Shown here piece after piece: positions 33,500 through 41,403 of a stretch of DNA of 64,000 bases. This DNA comes from Pleurostoma richardsiae (Eukaryota; Ascomycota; Sordariomycetes; Calosphaeriales; Pleurostomataceae): positions 372,001 through 436,000 of the forward strand of contig JANBVO010000010.1 of NCBI GenBank assembly GCA_030052745.1, in the 5' to 3' direction. How positions within the stretch are numbered: position 1 is the first letter of the stretch; every line of letters begins with the position of its first letter. The notes under the pieces were generated by a model. It was not told where the DNA came from, did not search any database, and saw nothing but the letters and a program-made list of their open reading frames with translations. The translations under genes and the position numbers were made by a program.

Positions 33500-35812
33500 A
33501 TGAATCCAACAAATACGACAACTACGGCGACCATGGAGGTCCGGCGTCCTACCACCGAGTCCATCTTTGGTGGAGTGCCCAGGGTAGAGCAGCAGCAAGC
33601 ACTGCAGCACGTGAAGGTAGAGCATTACCGGCCCGTCCACCGGCCCGTCCGGCTCAGGGCAAGGATGCCTCGCCTCCCGTCACGGCGGGGTTCCAACGCC
33701 TCGGACGTGTCCCTCGCCTCCATGGAGGGCACGACCGGTGGCTCGGACGTCGGCATGCCGTCACGCCGGCAATCAACCGCTAACAATACCGGCGGTGGGA
33801 ACCGGGTGTCATTCCGCGCTCCGTGGTCACCACCAGGATCGTTCCCCGACGAGGACCCCTACGGCAATGTTGACTCAGAGTCCGAGTACAGCTCGTCGAA
33901 CCTGTCGACCAGCACGCACGCCACGACAGTCGAGCCAGACACCGTACCGCCCAGCAAGCCCCCTCCGACGGCGGCCATCGAGAAGCGCGCAGCTCCGGCG
34001 GCTCCGGTCCTCGCGCCCGCCATCCGGAGGCGGTCGACAATAACCCAGGCATCGCAGTCCAAGCAGACCACCGGCTCCAACCCGTCGTCGTCGTCAGCCT
34101 CTGGCGGCAGCACGGGCATCACCGTGCAGAGCGGGCGGCGGCAGGTGCACATCGAGGTGCTCGCGGCGCGGGCCTCGCTCGCGGACATGAAGCACAGGCA
34201 GAAGGTAGAGGCGGTCCTCCTCGACAAGATCGACGCGCTGAGACGTGACTCACAGGAACTGGCGGCGCGGCAGACGTCCACCGCGGACGAGCTCGAGGCG
34301 GCACGCGCGGCGCTGGCGGCGCTGCGCGCCGAGAAGGAGGAGGCGGAGCGGGCGGCGGCGTGCGCGCGGGAGGAGGCCGCCGCCGCGGAGAGGGTGAAGG
34401 CGGAGGTGGAGGCTGTGGCGGCGGCGGCGAGGGAGGAGGGGAAGGAGGCGCGGGAGGCGGCGGAAAGGGAGAGGGACGAGGAGAGGAGGCAGAGGGAGGA
34501 GATCAGGAGGGACTTCCTCGAGCAGGGGAAGTTGCTAGACGAGACGAGGGGAGTCTTCGAAGAGAAGACGAAGTTGCTGGAGGAGGCGGAGAAGGAGCGT
34601 GGTGAGCTGCGGGAGGTGAGAGCTGAGCTGGAGAAGAAGCACGCAGATGTCCAGGGGAAACTGGAGCTGCTAGAGGAGGACAAGAAGACGCAGGTGGCAT
34701 TCCTGGCCTCGCAAGTGGCGGGGCTAGAACTTACTAAGGAGAACTACGAGGCCCGCGTTGAGGAGATGATCCGGATGGACCTCGATAAGGAGGCTAGGAT
34801 CGGCGAGCTGATTGCCGAGCGAGACCGCCTGCTCGAGGAGGCACAGCAGCGGGTGGCACTGGTGACGAGCCTGACCGAGGAGAAGAGCCGCCTAGAGGAG
34901 GAGAAAGAGGCCGTCAGAAAGGCGGCGAAGGAAGAGAAAGAGAGCCTTAAGAAAGCTCTTGAAGAGGAAAAGGGCGCTCTCCAGACGCGTTTGGAGGAGC
35001 TCGATGTCACTGTCCAGCACCTCAAGTCACAAATTGAGGGACTGGAGGCAGACAAGACCAGCCTTCAGGGCCAGATCGACACACTTGCAACTGAACGAGA
35101 CAGCCTCAAAAACGAAGTCACCGTGGCGAGCGCGAAGAGCGGAGAGTACGAAGCCGAGCTAGCCAAGCTGCGCGAGGAGCTCGGAACCGTTCAAGCTGAG
35201 GTCGACAAGCTCCACGGAGACGCCGCAGCCCTGCAATCAGAGAAGGTGGCGCTGCAGGCCAACCTGGCAGAGCTACAGGAGCACCCGGAGCTCATGAGCC
35301 AACTTCGGCAGCAGAACGACGAGCTGCAGGAGCGCAACAAGGCCCTTCAGGAGGCAGCAGATAAGGCTGCCACCCTCGAAACTGAGAAGGCGGAGCTGGA
35401 GGCGCGCAAGGTGGAGCTCGAGCAACAAGCCGCCACGGCGGCAGCACTCGCCGCGGCCAAGGCTGACGTCGAGGCACGCGCGGCCGACCTGGAGCAGGCG
35501 GCCAGCGAGATCCCCGGGCTCCGCGGCGAGAAGGAGGCCCTGGCGGCGCAGCTGGCGGCCATCAACGGGCAGCTCGAGCAGGCGCGGGCAGCACAGCAGG
35601 CGGCGGCATCCGAGGCGGCCAGCCTGCAGTCACAGATCGGACAGCTCCAGCAGCAGCAGCAGCAACAGGCAGCCCAGCAGAAGGCGTCACCCGAGGGCCG
35701 CAGCGGCAGCCGGTCGCGCAAGAAGAGCGGGGACAGGAAGGAGCTCGTGGTGGTCCGGAACCCGTCGGATCGGTCCAGCTGGTCAGTCCAGGCGTTAGGC
35801 CTGTTTATCTAG
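33500..35812 (+). CDS. long coiled-coil protein, unknown function
   Basis: Intronless, 770 aa. Residues 1-210 are disordered and Ser/Thr/Arg/Pro-rich (for example LPSRRGSNASDVSLASMEG). From about 215 to 720 the sequence is almost unbroken heptad pattern rich in Glu, Lys, Ala, Leu and Gln, followed by a short Gln tract (about 716-726) and a basic tail ending in RSSWSVQALGLFI. No motor head, kinesin, BAR or SMC signature is seen. Such proteins usually act as scaffolds or tethers; homology searches with coiled coils are unreliable, so no name is given. A second ATG at codon 12 is an alternative start. The GC-rich, strongly biased codon use supports it as real. Confidence 0.8.
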   Translation: MNPTNTTTTATMEVRRPTTESIFGGVPRVEQQQALQHVKVEHYRPVHRPVRLRARMPRLPSRRGSNASDVSLASMEGTTGGSDVGMPSRRQSTANNTGGGNRVSFRAPWSPPGSFPDEDPYGNVDSESEYSSSNLSTSTHATTVEPDTVPPSKPPPTAAIEKRAAPAAPVLAPAIRRRSTITQASQSKQTTGSNPSSSSASGGSTGITVQSGRRQVHIEVLAARASLADMKHRQKVEAVLLDKIDALRRDSQELAARQTSTADELEAARAALAALRAEKEEAERAAACAREEAAAAERVKAEVEAVAAAAREEGKEAREAAERERDEERRQREEIRRDFLEQGKLLDETRGVFEEKTKLLEEAEKERGELREVRAELEKKHADVQGKLELLEEDKKTQVAFLASQVAGLELTKENYEARVEEMIRMDLDKEARIGELIAERDRLLEEAQQRVALVTSLTEEKSRLEEEKEAVRKAAKEEKESLKKALEEEKGALQTRLEELDVTVQHLKSQIEGLEADKTSLQGQIDTLATERDSLKNEVTVASAKSGEYEAELAKLREELGTVQAEVDKLHGDAAALQSEKVALQANLAELQEHPELMSQLRQQNDELQERNKALQEAADKAATLETEKAELEARKVELEQQAATAAALAAAKADVEARAADLEQAASEIPGLRGEKEALAAQLAAINGQLEQARAAQQAAASEAASLQSQIGQLQQQQQQQAAQQKASPEGRSGSRSRKKSGDRKELVVVRNPSDRSSWSVQALGLFI

Positions 35813-36384
35813 AAAGAGGGAGAACATCTGAGCTAACTGTGGAGGCGTTATAGGCAAGTTATGCGGCGGTGTGACCTGCGAATCAGGAGTCTGTCGGCGC
35901 CGGATGACAATGATACCTAGCTGGACAGTGGGCGGCGGCGCTCGGACTGAGGACTGCGGTGGAACTGTTCGTTTCGGATGGATCTCGAAAAGCGATTGTG
36001 TGCGGTCCTGTGTTTGCAAAAGTTCTTTTCTCTTATGTTGTTCTGTTTCAAGTGCAAAGGGTATGGGGTTACACATTCAAGGATGGATAGAAAGGTACAT
36101 GTAAACAAGAAGGATGTAGGGATAGCGGGTGGGACACGGATCTATTAGGTAGCAGCGTTGTGAGAACGGTTACGAATTTGATGTATAGAAGGATCTTAGC
36201 GTCTCTAGATGGCGTTGTAGTGATAAAAGGTGATGCTTGTAGCTCGTCGCGTTGCTTTGCGGTAGAAATAGTAGATAGAAACTGCAGATGGATCCAGGAC
36301 CGCCGTGTTTGTCGATTCCGGTGTCTCGGAGTAACAGATGTTGTCCCCATGAATTATAATTGTGGAACAGAATTTCATCCAATT
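35813..36384. other. intergenic between coiled-coil gene and tRNA
   Basis: 3' UTR of the coiled-coil gene and tRNA upstream region; no coding signal. Confidence 0.6.
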
Positions 36385-36482
36385 GGTTCGGTGGTGTAGC
36401 GGTTATCACATCAGTCTAACAAGATTGCCTCTTCGCAGCTTAGTTCCACTGAAGGTCCCCGGTTCGAGACCGGGCCGAATCA
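36385..36482 (+). tRNA. tRNA-Val (AAC) with an intron of about 25 nt
   Basis: Acceptor arms GGTTCGG (36385-36391) and CCGAATC (36475-36481) pair perfectly, with discriminator A at 36482. The D arm GTGTAGCGGTTATCAC and the T arm, 5-bp stem around GGTTCGAGACC, are canonical. The anticodon stem is TCAGT with ACTGA, and the loop begins CTAACA, placing AAC at positions 34-36. About 25 nt between the base 3' of the anticodon and the 3' half of the stem have to be removed, exactly where eukaryotic tRNA introns sit. The mature length is then 73 nt before CCA. The minus strand of this gene makes a misleading open frame. Confidence 0.93.
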
Positions 36483-36485
36483 GCC

Positions 36486-36489
36486 TTTT
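36486..36489 (+). terminator. RNA polymerase III oligo-T stop
   Basis: TTTT begins four bases after the tRNA, with further T5 runs just beyond, as expected for Pol III termination. Confidence 0.7.
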
Positions 36490-37055
36490 GCTTTTTGAAA
36501 CTTTTTGATCGATTGACTCCATCGATGAGTTCGGAGCCGGTTTAGCTGGTAGGCAATGATTGAGTTTAAGCTTCTCATGGAGGTAGATACACTGGTGCAT
36601 CAAGGACTTCGAAAACTAGTCATCGACGTACACAGTATACATCACTTGATTGTAGATACAATCATACAAATGCCCTTGAACGACTGGACGAAACACCGAT
36701 CACCATTCCTGAGCCGAACGCTTAGCATTCTCGTTCAGCGTAAAATTTGCATCTATCTTAGAATTAACTGTAATAGCAGCGCCTAAGGCCGGAATTGCGC
36801 AGTCTTCCCTCATCAAGTCGCCAGGACACGCAAGAGGAGAAACTTTCGCAGTAGCATCGACAGCTGCATTCCTTGCAAGGAGAAATGAGGGCAACACAAC
36901 ATTGGGATTCATCAGCTTTCCCTTGCCCCATTCTCTACTTCGACCTGTTACGCATCAGTTTTAAAGAGCGCGAACAGCCCGGTCGGGGTTCAACTTACCT
37001 ATCTTATTTTCTAGGACAACTAAGGTCGCTGTGTCCAGACCCCCCTCCCAGGCAG
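36490..37055. other. intergenic between tRNA and deaminase
   Basis: A minus-strand frame at 36715-36912 has fairly regular composition but no start, motif or splice link to a neighbour. Nothing else is seen. Confidence 0.45.
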
Positions 37056-38480
37056 CTATTGTGCCATCAACAGCCACTGTGGTATCGTGGGATTCATGGT
37101 GGTATTAGTTATTCCAGTGCGAGAATCAGGGTGCCAGCGATGTGGGCCAGCCCTCTCCTCTATTTGCTTGAGGGCATCTGCGCGGATGCTCTCGTTCACT
37201 TTGTTGAGAATGTCCCACTGGGATACATATCTGATATCCTGATGCCGTCCTAGCAGCAACGGCGGTCCCCAGTTAAGCCAGATCTTGTAATGTGATTGCG
37301 GCTCGACAGGATTCGCAGGGTGATGTCGAAAGTAAAGATGGCAACAGAAGCAGGCCAGCTTACTGCAGCTGACATATCGGTCCTGGTAAGCCCATTCTCT
37401 GCGGCCGCCGTGGAAATGCTCCAACACTTGGATCTCTGCGTGGACGCGAGGGACAAACTTTTCATCGTTGTATTGTTTCAAAATATTATCGAGAATGTGA
37501 TGCATTCTGTCCATTTCTTCCAGTGCTTCGATTACTGCCGTCCGTTTAGGACCCGCTGGGAGCATTCGATTGCAGATGCCCTCAAGTGTTGTGTGGTTGT
37601 CCGGAACAGGCCGTGGAACACACTGCACCACAGGAATTGCTGCGACCGATACGTTGTTATCTACCAGGTTTTGGACTTGAGGAAGATTGACAATGAGACG
37701 CTGAGGAACACGGATATGGTTGGCTAGACGTCCAATGTAGTGTCTGGCTTGGGCAAAATCTGAACGGCGGCCGGTCGGACTCTCCTGATCCGGCAACTCC
37801 CCACTCCATAGCTCAAGCTGTCTCCTGGAGGCAGAGTGCCTTGTATCGTATGCAAGCCGGCATAGAGCATCTGGGTCTGTCGTGTTGGCAAACTCGCGAA
37901 GCCACTGGAGCAGCTCGAGATCCGGCATACTGTTCCAATCCTTCTCCAGCCGCTCGATGCATGCCGAGCTATGCTTTATCAGGCAAGACTTGAGCTTCTT
38001 CACTTTCGCTCTAGAATGGGCGATACAATAAGAAGTGAATTCGGCAGTGAAACTCTCAGTCATGGCGAGCCTTTCGGTATTGGTGAGACGCAGGAAATCT
38101 CTCAGCCGTGTAAGGATGGACCTCAGGAAAGGCACTATCTTCTTGGCTGGGTCGGTATTGGCTGCGACCCAATAGAGAAAGCACTCGGGCAGATCCTCTA
38201 TGCCAATCGCCGTGCAAGCTTCGCCGCCTTTGATGTACTCGCAGAGAAAGGCGAGATCATCCAAGAACTGGCGGCGGATTCCAGTGAGACTGGTATCTTG
38301 ACGCTCCGGTGGGTGGTCACCGCGGATGGGCCCGAGTGTGTGCAAGAGTATAAGAGGTTCAAAGAGTCTTTTGATAAGACGATCATACTTGTCGAGGCGG
38401 GGAGTTCCAATGGGCTTCGACCCATTCTTGAGAGTTGACTGTGATGAAGACAGAAGCGTAATTTCTTCCAACGAAGGCAT
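37056..38480 (-). CDS. OTT_1508-like deaminase-superfamily protein
   Basis: Intronless, 474 aa. The C-terminal third has the zinc site of the cytidine/nucleic-acid deaminase fold: HAE at 347-349 (HAEIQVLEHF) and SKLACFCC at 373-380, giving CxxC with Cys377 and Cys380. The spacing and the Ser-Lys before the first cysteine match the fungal OTT_1508-like clade, which Iyer, Aravind and colleagues related to bacterial toxin deaminases. The N-terminal 340 residues are helical and unlike any enzyme I know; they may be a regulatory or recognition part. The substrate (free nucleotide, DNA or RNA) is unknown. No signal peptide. The gene is intact, sits next to a tRNA and is surrounded by broken genes, so it looks like part of a variable block. 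Confidence 0.82.
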   Translation of the reverse strand: MPSLEEITLLSSSQSTLKNGSKPIGTPRLDKYDRLIKRLFEPLILLHTLGPIRGDHPPERQDTSLTGIRRQFLDDLAFLCEYIKGGEACTAIGIEDLPECFLYWVAANTDPAKKIVPFLRSILTRLRDFLRLTNTERLAMTESFTAEFTSYCIAHSRAKVKKLKSCLIKHSSACIERLEKDWNSMPDLELLQWLREFANTTDPDALCRLAYDTRHSASRRQLELWSGELPDQESPTGRRSDFAQARHYIGRLANHIRVPQRLIVNLPQVQNLVDNNVSVAAIPVVQCVPRPVPDNHTTLEGICNRMLPAGPKRTAVIEALEEMDRMHHILDNILKQYNDEKFVPRVHAEIQVLEHFHGGRREWAYQDRYVSCSKLACFCCHLYFRHHPANPVEPQSHYKIWLNWGPPLLLGRHQDIRYVSQWDILNKVNESIRADALKQIEERAGPHRWHPDSRTGITNTTMNPTIPQWLLMAQ

Positions 38481-39571
38481 GTTGCTTGACGGCTTTATGT
38501 TGAGCTAAGAGAAGTGGTCTTGGAGATTGGAGTAGTTGGAAGGAATGATGTGAAGTGAAGAAGCATTCGAGAGATTTCAAACGTAGCTGTCCGTTGACAC
38601 AACTGGATATTTATGCTTTTCTGTCACGACCGCTGATAGTTGAGTTCCTACTCACAGAACACAAGCAATCCCCAAGCCTCTTAGGGCCTGATGATCTGAT
38701 GACGAAACACACTTGCATATCCGTCTCACTCGGTGAGTACGATAGTGGGTTGTGGAGCCAGCCAACCAAAATCTGCCCCGCGAAGGTACTGGATGGCAGT
38801 GTATGCGGAGGCCTTCAAAGCTGATAATCAACCACGCAACTGCGTAGTCTGTCGACGCCCAGATGCAATGATCCTGTAACCTTCAAAGCTGCTTCTTTTG
38901 CTATTGGTGTTACCTGAAAGATGACGCTATACTCCTGCATGTAAGAGACACAGGAGCCTGGCATCTGTAGGCTTCGGGTTTTGCGTCGGCTTTCCGCACT
39001 TGGAATAGTTAAGACGCGGAGGCCTGACCACCAGAATTCTCCTGGTTTATTGGCTGCGCATTTAGAGACGATCCCGGGTCGACACCCAATCACGAGAGAG
39101 ATGGGAAGAGATAGAAAGTCCGAGAACAAGCAGGAAGGGTGGAATACGCAAGGCTAGATGGCTATGGTCTCTTCTGTTATTGATGTTCGGATGGCGTCGT
39201 ATGTTACCGATGTGGAAGGAGCAAGGATAATTTAAGGACTGCAGAGACTCTCATTCCCTAAGCCATCCTATGCTTAGGAAGGTCATAATCCATCAGACGT
39301 TCTCCTACGCCATTTCACTTATGCCATTGTGTTAGCCTGTTCCATATTGATACCAGTGAGTGTATGTCATTCCTCTTCAGAGGTTTATTGAGACAAGACA
39401 AACAATGTCAAGATTTGATCGGATGTACCAGAAAAACACCTTCACCCGTCAGCTGCAGTTGAGAGGGCTAACGGCTGACCGACTTAGCCGATTCACAACA
39501 GATCTATCAATCATATAAACGTATACGAACCAATCTGCACCATGGTGTAACTCTGACTAACTGTAGGCAGG
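38481..39571. other. divergent intergenic region, deaminase and zinc-finger promoters
   Basis: 1.1 kb from which the deaminase is read leftward and the zinc-finger gene rightward. A minus-strand frame at 38815-39129 opens only with TTG and has no family match. Just before 39572 the sequence has CTGACTAAC and CAG, so the zinc-finger gene may have a 5' exon or leader intron here. Confidence 0.45.
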
Positions 39572-40358
39572 ATGGGACCAAGAGGCACCATAACAGAGGT
39601 CTCCCAGCCTGATTCTCCCAACGATCAATATTATTCAGATGGATCAGCCTGTGGTATCACTTCAGATTTTGACAGACCATTACCCTCCGACGCTCATTAC
39701 CATAACGAGAACAATTATATTGACCCTACCCTGTTGGCGCTGTCCCAAGGAGAGCAAAGCTCGGATCTATAGATTGCGAGCAACCCTCGGGATATGTCAG
39801 GTTCCGAAGAGGAATTGACTGGGTTTGACATTCAGAAGTCTCTCGGTTCAGCCCCTGAGAAAAGTCAGCATTATGTCTCTAATTATTCCTCGCCGGAACC
39901 GGGACCTTCACAGCCTGTCATCATTCTGGATAGCTCTTTGACTACTACGGCCTGTGGCCAACCCGGTAATTCCAAGACTTCCAGATGCTCAACAGCCGAA
40001 ATAGTTCGATGCCCCTACGCCGAGGAGAGGAGGAAGTGTTGGGGCAAAACCTACAAGAAGGGAAAGCAACTCAAGTAGGTGGACCCGTACCAATACCTCG
40101 TACCAGTCTCAATAATGCTAGGATCCAGGTTCCTGACAAAGAAGCAGTGATCACTTGAAGTACCACGAGCCGTACCTGGTCGAATGTTCCCACTGTCCTA
40201 AGCGATTCCCTACGAGAAGTGAGCTAAGGCGCCACTTACCGTTCCATGGCGAGGATCACTCCGTGCAGTGCCAGCTATGTGGTTCCTGGTTCTCAAGGCC
40301 AGATAATCTCACGAAACATCGGAAAGTCGTGCACGGCATTGCTAGCGGACGAACTTAG
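39572..40358 (+). pseudogene. C2H2 zinc-finger protein with in-frame stop
   Basis: Exons 39572-40074 and 40148-40358 (73-nt GTAGGT...CAG intron, phases agree). The frame is open across the first exon except for a TAG at 39770-39772; after it the same frame continues unbroken, so CAG-to-TAG is the simplest explanation. The joined exons form three C2H2 fingers: a degenerate first one split by the intron (C...C then HLKYH), then CSHCPKRF...HLPFH and CQLCGSWF...HRKVVH. The N-terminal part is acidic and disordered. As read, only 66 residues would be made; a product containing all fingers would need readthrough, a downstream ATG at 39794, or an unseen small intron. Probably a decayed DNA-binding regulator. 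Confidence 0.6.
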
Positions 40359-40920
40359 TTATGGTCTTATTTCTTCTCTTCATGACTTCTTCAAGCATCG
40401 TGGTAACGCGTCTTGTAACTCCTATGCCCATCATGTTTACACTTGTCATTATCCTTCATATTTTGAGTCTTCTATATAATTCAGATATTACGCGCGAACG
40501 AGTCGATGTCGTCGTCCATGGTGATCATGAGCTCGCGGTGGAAGTCGGTCGCAATGACATCCTGGTGTATCCCCTCTCGCAAAAAGCGCTAACCAGGAGT
40601 CTGAATGAATCGGTGCCTTCGTACAACCTGGGCACAATGAGTAGACTCGGACATTACGCTATTTTGCGGGTCGTTTATAATTACATAGGTATGATTGGAT
40701 TTGGCGGTATTGTAAGGTCGAAGATACGACAGGAGGCTGCTTGACCGTCGAAGGCATCACAGGCCTCGGCTCACTCGCTGGACGTCATGAACGCAGCAAT
40801 GTTCAGGACGCGAAACCCAAACCTCTTCAGTGTCGCTGAGACCGTCCTTGACCGAAATTAGTTAGTGACTAGACTTAGGAAAGGGACAGAAGAAAGGGGA
40901 AGGGACGAAATTCTAGAGAT

Positions 40921-40942
40921 TTTGAGATTCTGAGATCTCAAA
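40921..40942. repeat. hairpin copy A inside helicase relic
   Basis: TTTGAGAT at 40921-40928 and ATCTCAAA at 40935-40942 are perfect inverted arms with a 6-bp loop. With flanking AAATTCTA it resembles copy B 80 bp away. Confidence 0.65.
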
Positions 40943-41005
40943 GACGAGTATGCAAGAGAGGATAGAGCGGAAGAGGGGTTAGGAGGGAATGCAAAATTCT
41001 ATAGG

Positions 41006-41029
41006 TTTTGAGATCCTAGTATCTCAAAA
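41006..41029. repeat. hairpin copy B inside helicase relic
   Basis: TTTTGAGAT at 41006-41014 and ATCTCAAAA at 41021-41029 are perfect inverted arms with loop CCTAGT. Preceded by AAATTCTA like copy A, so the two are direct, slightly diverged copies of one hairpin unit of about 35 bp. Confidence 0.7.
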
Positions 41030-41403
41030 TCCGAAAACCCGAAAAGGGGTGGGTGAGAGGGATCCCACAACTTACAACTGGCAGTAGGGGTTATCGACCA
41101 AGACCAAGGTCTTAAAGCGCTTCTTGACGTTGGCTGCCACCTTCTCAGCGCAGACCGCTAGGACAGGTGATATGCCACAGGCCCAGACGCGCATGGGCAT
41201 GCGGCTGGTTGGGGCCATGTTGTATGGGCGCTCGGCAGACAGGAACTGTCGGCTGAGGCCGTGGTCGGGGTCTGCTGCTGGGATCTCGAGGAGGTGCCCT
41301 GCTCCTAGGATGGTCTGGCGGTCGCCCTGGGAGCGCAGGTGGTCATAAGCATGCATATATCGTCTGGATTGTCATCGAGTCTAGAACCTTTCTACTGTTT
41401 ATG

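Larger units (their letters stand above)
40481..41356 (-). pseudogene. SNF2-type helicase C-terminal domain fragment
   Basis: Minus-strand pieces read in order: SPVLAVCAEKVAANVKKRF and TLVLVDNPYCQ (to about 41074); then, after a gap with a GTAAGT donor and CACTAAC branch point, KRFGFRVLNIAAFMTSSE, an in-frame TGA, and AEACDAFDGQAASCRIFDL. The final piece is HQDVIATDFHRELMITMDDD, ending at 40481. The first pieces match the start of the helicase C domain of fungal SNF2-like proteins (alternate 'use the other protein to capture ATP site' strand, then the NIAAF..SSERAEA segment). The rest of the domain, with the arginine finger region, is missing, and the whole N-terminal half is absent because the M3 peptidase gene begins 50 bp away. 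This is a truncated relic. Confidence 0.4.

Noticed and set aside
36406-36603. minus-strand frame over the tRNA with RPGLEPGTFS
   Set aside because: This peptide is the well-known false product of antisense tRNA T-arm sequence.
36700-36912. minus-strand frame downstream of the deaminase
   Set aside because: Regular look but no ATG context, intron link or motif; may be 3' UTR or an old fragment.
38815-39129. minus-strand frame of 104 codons in the deaminase promoter region
   Set aside because: Opens with TTG only and matches nothing recognised.
40361-40744. 127-codon plus-strand frame with hydrophobic start
   Set aside because: Antisense to the helicase relic; the minus strand gives the better protein-like signal.
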